Positions 5,837 through 9,677 of a DNA stretch of 9,677 nt are shown one piece after another. The translations under genes were made by a program, and so were the position numbers. The notes beneath the pieces were generated by a model, which saw nothing but the letters and a program-made list of their open reading frames with translations, searched no databases and was not told the DNA's origin. The number at the start of each line of letters is the position of its first letter. Position 1 is the stretch's first letter. The stretch lies in the NCBI GenBank assembly GCA_035527455.1, contig DATLAN010000520.1, positions 1 through 9,677 of the forward strand, read 5' to 3'. The DNA is from DATLAN01 sp035527455. Its GTDB lineage: Bacteria > Planctomycetota > Planctomycetia > Pirellulales > Thermoguttaceae.

Positions 5837-7315
5837 GGCCGGGCCGCCCCAGAGCTTCGTCAAAAGTTCGCAGGTCTCGGCGTCGTGCTGTTTCGTCTCG
5901 AACTGCAGGAAGGGAAAATGGTCGTTCACGCCGTAGTACGCCTCGGTCATTTCGGCAAAGAACTCCACCGGGCCGCCCAGGGCCGGGTGGCGAACGTGCC
6001 GGCCGTCGAATCGCAGAACCGAATCGTAACGGCCGCCCTTGGCCGCGCGATCGAGGGCCGCTTCGATCTCGGCCGTTTCTTCCTCGCTCAGGAATCGATC
6101 GTAGTACGCCCGGGCCAGCAGGTTCATCATCGCAAACGGCTGCAAGGACTGCCATTGCCAGAACGCCCGGGTGTTGCCGATTTCGATGGCCTGGAGCTTG
6201 TCCGGATGGAGGCCGGCCGCCTTGAGCGACTCGGCCGACGCGTGATACGTCGCGTACGGCACCGCCGGGTCGGCCTGCTCCAGGTAGATCGGCACCTGTT
6301 GAAGTTGGGGGATCGCCTTCTCGGGCAGATACCGCTTGACCAGGTGCAGCTTGTGACCCAACAGCTTGCACATTTCGCGGCCGTAGGCCTCCTGCTCGAC
6401 CAGCGACGGATCGACGTACACGGTCCAGCCTTCGATCGTGCGTTTCTCGTACTTGGACATCGGCAATGGGTCGGCCTGCCCTTTGGCCGGCGGCCGAGCA
6501 GCGTCGCGGTTGGGCGAATCGAGCAGCCTGGCCAGCGAGCGGGTTGCCGAACCTTGCTGGACGACGTCCACTCCCCAGAGGTCTTCCAGCAGCGCGACCA
6601 CCTGCGGATCGTGTTCCCTCAGTTCCGCGCGGACGAACGGGTAGAAATCGTTGGTGCCGAAATAGGCCTCGGTGTTCTCCGCGAAGTACTCCATGGGGTT
6701 GCTCATGGCGTAATGCCGGGCGCCGCGGCTGTAGCGGCACAGCACCGAGTCGTAGCCGCCGCTCTCCTTCGCCCGCTCGTAGGCGGCCTTCAACCGGTCG
6801 TTGCTGTAGTTCCGACCGCGGCCGAGGTAGAGATAGTCGTATCCGTGGGTCAGCTCGTGCAGAACGACCCAGGGCTGGTGATAGGCGTTGGTGCAAAAGC
6901 CCTTGGCGTGACAGATGCTGAACAACGACTTCAATCCGTCGGGGGAAGGATACCCACGTTCCAGCAGCCACCTGTAGCTGGGATGAAAGGACGTGCCCGG
7001 CCCCGAGTCGTACTCCAGCCAGAGCGGAACCCGCTCCTGCATGACGGCCAGGGCCGCGGCGGGCACCGTCAGGCGGACCTGGTAGTATTGGTTTTGCAGG
7101 TGATCGAGCACCTCGCGCATTTCCGCCGGGTGATCGGCCAGGTCCTTCTTGTTGATGTAGACGGCAAAACCTTCGATGTTGCGGATCTCGAACGCTTCGG
7201 TGGAGGCCGGCTCGACCGGCTGCCGTTCCTCTTCGGCGGAGCGAATGGAAGTGCATGGCAAGAGGAGCAAGGCGAGGAGGAGGGTAGCTCTTGGAGCAGG
7301 ATACCGTGTGTTCAT
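5831..7315 (-). CDS. Secreted protein with two metallopeptidase-like domains, second one degenerate
   Basis: A 494-residue protein with a signal peptide (hydrophobic 11-20, probable cleavage after RSA near 27). Two homologous halves can be aligned by eye. The first runs from IEGFAVYIN (47-55) to LLEDLWG (242-248) and the second from IEGWTVYVD (294-302) to LLTKLWG (484-490). The first half has a zinc-protease HELTH motif (153-157, in QPWVVLHELTHGYDY) and, downstream, the acidic segment EYFAENTEAYFG (209-220) that may provide the third zinc ligand. In the second half HELTH is replaced by NLLAR (398-402, in QPFAMMNLLARAYYD), although EFFAEMTEAYYG (451-462) is retained. The first half is thus a candidate gluzincin-like peptidase and the second a non-catalytic copy. 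No named family is recognised with confidence. The ATG at 7315 lacks a strong Shine-Dalgarno site but gives a proper signal peptide. The last codon and stop come from the 32-bp repeat. It lies 64 bases after the M24 gene on the same strand. Confidence 0.8.
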   Translation of the reverse strand: MNTRYPAPRATLLLALLLLPCTSIRSAEEERQPVEPASTEAFEIRNIEGFAVYINKKDLADHPAEMREVLDHLQNQYYQVRLTVPAAALAVMQERVPLWLEYDSGPGTSFHPSYRWLLERGYPSPDGLKSLFSICHAKGFCTNAYHQPWVVLHELTHGYDYLYLGRGRNYSNDRLKAAYERAKESGGYDSVLCRYSRGARHYAMSNPMEYFAENTEAYFGTNDFYPFVRAELREHDPQVVALLEDLWGVDVVQQGSATRSLARLLDSPNRDAARPPAKGQADPLPMSKYEKRTIEGWTVYVDPSLVEQEAYGREMCKLLGHKLHLVKRYLPEKAIPQLQQVPIYLEQADPAVPYATYHASAESLKAAGLHPDKLQAIEIGNTRAFWQWQSLQPFAMMNLLARAYYDRFLSEEETAEIEAALDRAAKGGRYDSVLRFDGRHVRHPALGGPVEFFAEMTEAYYGVNDHFPFLQFETKQHDAETCELLTKLWGGPAK

Positions 7316-7353
7316 TGTCCGGTTGCTTTCGTCGGGAAGGGGAGTTCGATTCG

Positions 7354-7385
7354 TTGATTCCGTCAGGGCAAGCCCTGACCTACTT
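7354..7385. repeat. Direct repeat copy 2 (32 bp), at a gene's stop codon
   Basis: Second exact copy of 5805-5836. It again ends in CTACTT, giving the terminal Lys codon and TAG stop of the M24 peptidase gene on the minus strand. Here there is no inverted partner, so only the small internal TCAGGGC/GCCCTGA hairpin can form. Confidence 0.9.
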
Positions 7386-8558
7386 CCAGTTCAGCCCCTC
7401 GTGTAAGCAGTTGAGGTTTTCGCACCCATCTTTCGTGACCACGATCATGTCCTCGACGCGCACGCCGCCGAGTGCCTTGGAGTAAAGCCCCGGCTCGACG
7501 GTCAGCACGTCGCCGACGAGCAGCTCGGGGCCTTTGACGTCCAGCAGCGGCGGTTCGTGGACGTCCAACCCGACGCCGTGGCCGGTGCCGTGCGTCAGCG
7601 CACAATACGAATCGGGTGCGTTTTCATCGGGCAGTCCCGTGGCATAGCCGCCGGCGATCACCGCGGCGGTCGTCGCCGCGTGGATTGCCTCGCCGGTGAC
7701 TCCGGCCCGAACCGCCGCGATGGCGGCCGCCTTGGCCTTGCGCACCACGGCGTGCATTCTGGCGATCTCCTCGGGCACGTCGCCGTGAACGACGGTCCGC
7801 GTGCAATCGCCGTTGTAGTAGGTCTCGCGGCTGCGGGGAAAGATGTCGATGATCACCGGCTGGCCAGTTCGCAGCTCTCCGGAGCCGTGGTCGTGGCAGT
7901 CGGCGCCTTGCGGGCCGCCGGCGACGATCGTCGGCGGGTTGGCGTACCCCCGGTCCATCAGCCAGTGATCGATCGCGGCGCGGACCCGCTGGGAAGTGAG
8001 CGGCTCGCCGCCGGAGAGCAGCACGCCGTCCTTGCCCGCTTCGGCCGAGGCGACCAGTTCGCAGGCCAGTTTCATCGCGCCCTCGGTAATGCGTTGCGAC
8101 TCGCGCAAGTGGGCGATTTCCTCTTGGTCCTTCGAGCGGCGCTCCAAAACGCCCATCTCCAGGTCGCACGCGACGTCGATCCCGGCCCGGCGGATCAGCT
8201 CGGCGAAGATCAAGGGCAGCGTCCGGTCGGCGACCACCCGGGCGACTCCCGCCCGGCGAAGGCACTCGGCCGCCGCTTGGGCCGTGGCCGTTTCCCGGTC
8301 GCCGGAGAGCCCGCCCTCGGGCGGATAGTCGGCGGGGCAGGCGACCCGATCGGCCCGGGCCTTCCGCCGAGCGCGGCCCATCTCGATGTCGCGGAGGATC
8401 AGGACCGATTGCCTCGGCGAGCCGTTGCCGGGCAGTTCCACCAAGGCCACCGGATCGCCCACCGAGAAGCGAATCCGCCAATAGAGCGAGCTGTTGATCG
8501 CGGGGATCCCGGCCATGATCCGGGCGGCCGGAGTTTCGGGGGAAGGTAAATTTGGCAT
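7380..8558 (-). CDS. M24-family Xaa-Pro peptidase (aminopeptidase P / prolidase-like)
   Basis: A 392-residue metallopeptidase expected to cleave bonds next to proline in peptides, in the cytoplasm (no signal peptide is seen). An N-terminal creatinase-like domain (about 1-140) precedes the pita-bread catalytic domain (about 150-385). All five dinuclear metal ligands are present: Asp238 (IIDIFP), Asp251 (NGDCTRT), His327 (HGTGHGVG), Glu355 (LTVEPGLY) and Glu369 (GVRVEDM). The accessory His323 and His334 (DVHEPP) are also present. ATG 8558 is used because GAAGGA (8571-8566) is 7 bases upstream. A longer frame opening at 8693 would add 45 residues without family resemblance and would run across the predicted promoter. 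A sigma70-like promoter lies at 8665-8693. The gene diverges from the receiver-PAS gene. Its stop codon lies inside the 32-bp repeat. Substrate specificity (aminopeptidase versus dipeptidase) cannot be told from the sequence. Confidence 0.93.
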   Translation of the reverse strand: MPNLPSPETPAARIMAGIPAINSSLYWRIRFSVGDPVALVELPGNGSPRQSVLILRDIEMGRARRKARADRVACPADYPPEGGLSGDRETATAQAAAECLRRAGVARVVADRTLPLIFAELIRRAGIDVACDLEMGVLERRSKDQEEIAHLRESQRITEGAMKLACELVASAEAGKDGVLLSGGEPLTSQRVRAAIDHWLMDRGYANPPTIVAGGPQGADCHDHGSGELRTGQPVIIDIFPRSRETYYNGDCTRTVVHGDVPEEIARMHAVVRKAKAAAIAAVRAGVTGEAIHAATTAAVIAGGYATGLPDENAPDSYCALTHGTGHGVGLDVHEPPLLDVKGPELLVGDVLTVEPGLYSKALGGVRVEDMIVVTKDGCENLNCLHEGLNWK

Positions 8559-8565
8559 GTTTGGG

Positions 8566-8571
8566 TCCTTC
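8566..8571 (-). promoter_or_regulatory. Ribosome binding site deciding the M24 start
   Basis: GAAGGA on the minus strand with a 7-base spacer to the ATG at 8558, favouring this start over in-frame starts further upstream. Confidence 0.6.
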
Positions 8572-8664
8572 GATTTCACGAAGCGTTCGACTCGGAATTG
8601 CATTGCATTGGGTTTCTTGCCGGTTCGACGAAGGTCTGTTCCAATTCCACGAGAGGATTGGCTC

Positions 8665-8693
8665 ATTATAAACGACACCGCGACGCGATGCAA
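8665..8693 (-). promoter_or_regulatory. Sigma70-like promoter for the M24 gene
   Basis: On the minus strand TTGCAT (8693-8688, 3 of 6 to TTGACA) is followed after 17 bases by a perfect TATAAT (8670-8665). It would give a leader of about 100 bases. The -10 and spacing are good; the -35 is weak. Confidence 0.5.
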
Positions 8694-8705
8694 AAGGGGG
8701 GGGGC

Positions 8706-8734
8706 TTGTCATGGAAGCGGTTTGCTGGTAGAAG
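8706..8734 (+). promoter_or_regulatory. Possible sigma70-like promoter for the receiver-PAS gene
   Basis: TTGTCA (8706-8711, 5 of 6) and TAGAAG (8729-8734, 4 of 6) are spaced by 17 bases. The predicted start near 8741 would leave a leader of only about 13 bases, just enough for the Shine-Dalgarno site, which lowers confidence. A run of nine G (8696-8704) lies between this -35 and that of the divergent promoter. Confidence 0.35.
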
Positions 8735-8753
8735 CGTGGGAAGGGAGTCCGTG

Positions 8754-9677
8754 ATGAATGCTGTTTCAGGCGCCACGATTCTCGTCATCGAAGACAACGC
8801 AGCCGTTCGGCAGGGCATCGCTACGTATCTGGAGGGCCGGGACTTTCGAGCCCTGGAAGCGGAGAACGGCCGAGTCGGATTGGAGGTTTTCCGCACCCGG
8901 CGGCCCGATCTCGTCCTGGTCGATCTGCGAATGCCCGAGGTCGACGGCCTGGAGGTCCTTGCCACATTGACGGGAGAGTCTCCCGATACGCCGGTGATCG
9001 TCGTTTCCGGAACCGGCGCGATCGCCGACGCCGTGGAGGCCCTGCACTTGGGCGCCTGGGATTATCTGCTCAAACCGATCGCAGACCCGGTCGTTCTCTT
9101 TCACGCGGTGGAGAAGTCGCTGGAGCGGGCCCGCTTGATCCGGCGGGACCGGGAGTACCAGCAGCACCTGGAGAAGGAGGTCCGACTGCGGACGGCCGAG
9201 TTGGAGGAAGCCAACGCGGCACTCCGACGGGAAATGGCCGAGCGAGAGCTGGTGGAAGCAGAGCTGAGAAACAACGAAAGGAGATTCCGGCTCCTCTACG
9301 AAGAAACCCCGTTGGGTTACCAGTCGTTGGATGCTGAGGGTCGTTTCATCGAAGTGAACCGGGCGTGGCTCGAAATGCTCGGCTACCGGCGCGACGAGGT
9401 CATCGGCCGGTCGTTCGGCGATTTCGTCGCTCAGCACCAGGTCGAACTCTTCAGGCAGCGGTTTCCACGCTTCAAGGCCCGCGGCGAAACGCTCGGGGCG
9501 AAATTCGAAATGGTGCGCAAGGACGGATCGCACGTGCTGGTTTCCATCGACGGGAGGGTCGGGCGCGACGAACAGGGGAATTTCAGGCAGACGCACTGCG
9601 TGCTGCACGACGTCACCGAGCAGATCGCCGCGGAAGAGGCGCTTCGAGAAAGCGAGGAAAGGTTCCGGTCGTTGTCC
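8754..9677 (+). CDS. Receiver-PAS signalling protein, 3' end outside window
   Basis: The frame is open from ATG 8754 to the last base (308 residues seen). Residues 6-125 are a response-regulator receiver: acidic pair Glu13-Asp14, phospho-acceptor Asp57 in LVLVDLRMPEVDG, Ser85 and Lys107 (YLLKP). A charged, heptad-like linker follows (about 125-175: EKEVRLRTAELEEANAALRR), then a PAS domain (about 176-275, NERRFRLLYEETPLGY to DGSHVLV) ending in the usual HDVTEQ (285-290). A second PAS appears to begin at EEALRESEERFRSL (294-307). The protein is therefore a sensor with an N-terminal receiver, typically continuing into a histidine kinase, diguanylate cyclase or phosphatase output that cannot be seen here. 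It is probably cytoplasmic, with no membrane segment. GGAG (8744-8747) lies 6 bases before the ATG; an ATG at 8758 is out of frame. It is divergent from the M24 gene. Input signal and partner are unknown. Confidence 0.9.
   Translation, partial: MNAVSGATILVIEDNAAVRQGIATYLEGRDFRALEAENGRVGLEVFRTRRPDLVLVDLRMPEVDGLEVLATLTGESPDTPVIVVSGTGAIADAVEALHLGAWDYLLKPIADPVVLFHAVEKSLERARLIRRDREYQQHLEKEVRLRTAELEEANAALRREMAERELVEAELRNNERRFRLLYEETPLGYQSLDAEGRFIEVNRAWLEMLGYRRDEVIGRSFGDFVAQHQVELFRQRFPRFKARGETLGAKFEMVRKDGSHVLVSIDGRVGRDEQGNFRQTHCVLHDVTEQIAAEEALRESEERFRSLS

Noticed and set aside
7253..7264. Possible lipobox (LLPC) in the signal peptide of the duplicated peptidase
   Set aside because: Pro directly before Cys is not accepted in lipoprotein signals; an ordinary signal peptidase I site near RSA-E fits better.
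5814..7357. Long alternative frames on both strands over the duplicated peptidase
   Set aside because: Only the frame ending at 5831 shows a signal peptide, internal repeats and HELTH; the others are Arg/Gly- or Val-rich shadows.
8766..9608. 280-codon minus-strand frame opposite the receiver-PAS gene
   Set aside because: The plus frame has the complete receiver and PAS signatures and a good ribosome site, so this is a shadow.

Overview
The window looks like a chromosomal segment of a GC-rich planctomycete, most likely of the Pirellulales type. This assignment is inferred from style: a Tat-exported aldo/keto reductase-like protein beside a multihaem cytochrome, a YkgJ-type cysteine-cluster protein, a long (type 2) PyrF, frequent GTG/TTG starts behind good Shine-Dalgarno sites, and intergenic hairpin repeats. 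No rRNA, tRNA, CRISPR array, transposase, phage gene or recognisable defence system is visible.

Layout. Positions 1-190 hold no gene I can support. On the minus strand, a YkgJ-like gene (2241 to 1789) is followed by hisS (1543 to 191). The 245-base gap between them contains a strong 21-bp inverted repeat and two degenerate repeat-like stretches. The gap 2242-2757 separates the minus-strand pair from plus-strand genes. It contains a probable 43-codon gene (2425-2556), a weak terminator and a sigma70-like promoter. Plus-strand genes then follow: a Tat-signal aldo/keto reductase-fold protein with an eroded catalytic tetrad (2758-3909) and a tetrahaem c-type cytochrome (4021-4674), with two hairpins between them.

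Three minus-strand genes follow: an M24 Xaa-Pro peptidase (8558 to 7380), a secreted protein made of two copies of a metallopeptidase-like domain (7315 to 5831), and pyrF (5659 to 4730), which converges on the cytochrome gene. A 32-bp exact direct repeat overlaps the last Lys codon and TAG stop of both the M24 gene and the duplicated peptidase gene. At the second site the repeat is half of a 71-base inverted repeat. After a 195-base divergent promoter region, a plus-strand gene for a receiver-PAS signalling protein (8754 onward) runs off the end of the window.

How the genes relate. hisS and pyrF are housekeeping genes (translation, pyrimidine synthesis). The reductase-like protein and the cytochrome may form an envelope redox pair. 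The M24 enzyme and the duplicated metallopeptidase are adjacent and co-directional, but one is predicted cytoplasmic and the other exported, so a shared pathway is not implied. The best leads are the duplicated peptidase with one dead half, the exported reductase with a missing tetrad, and the stop-codon-associated repeat family.
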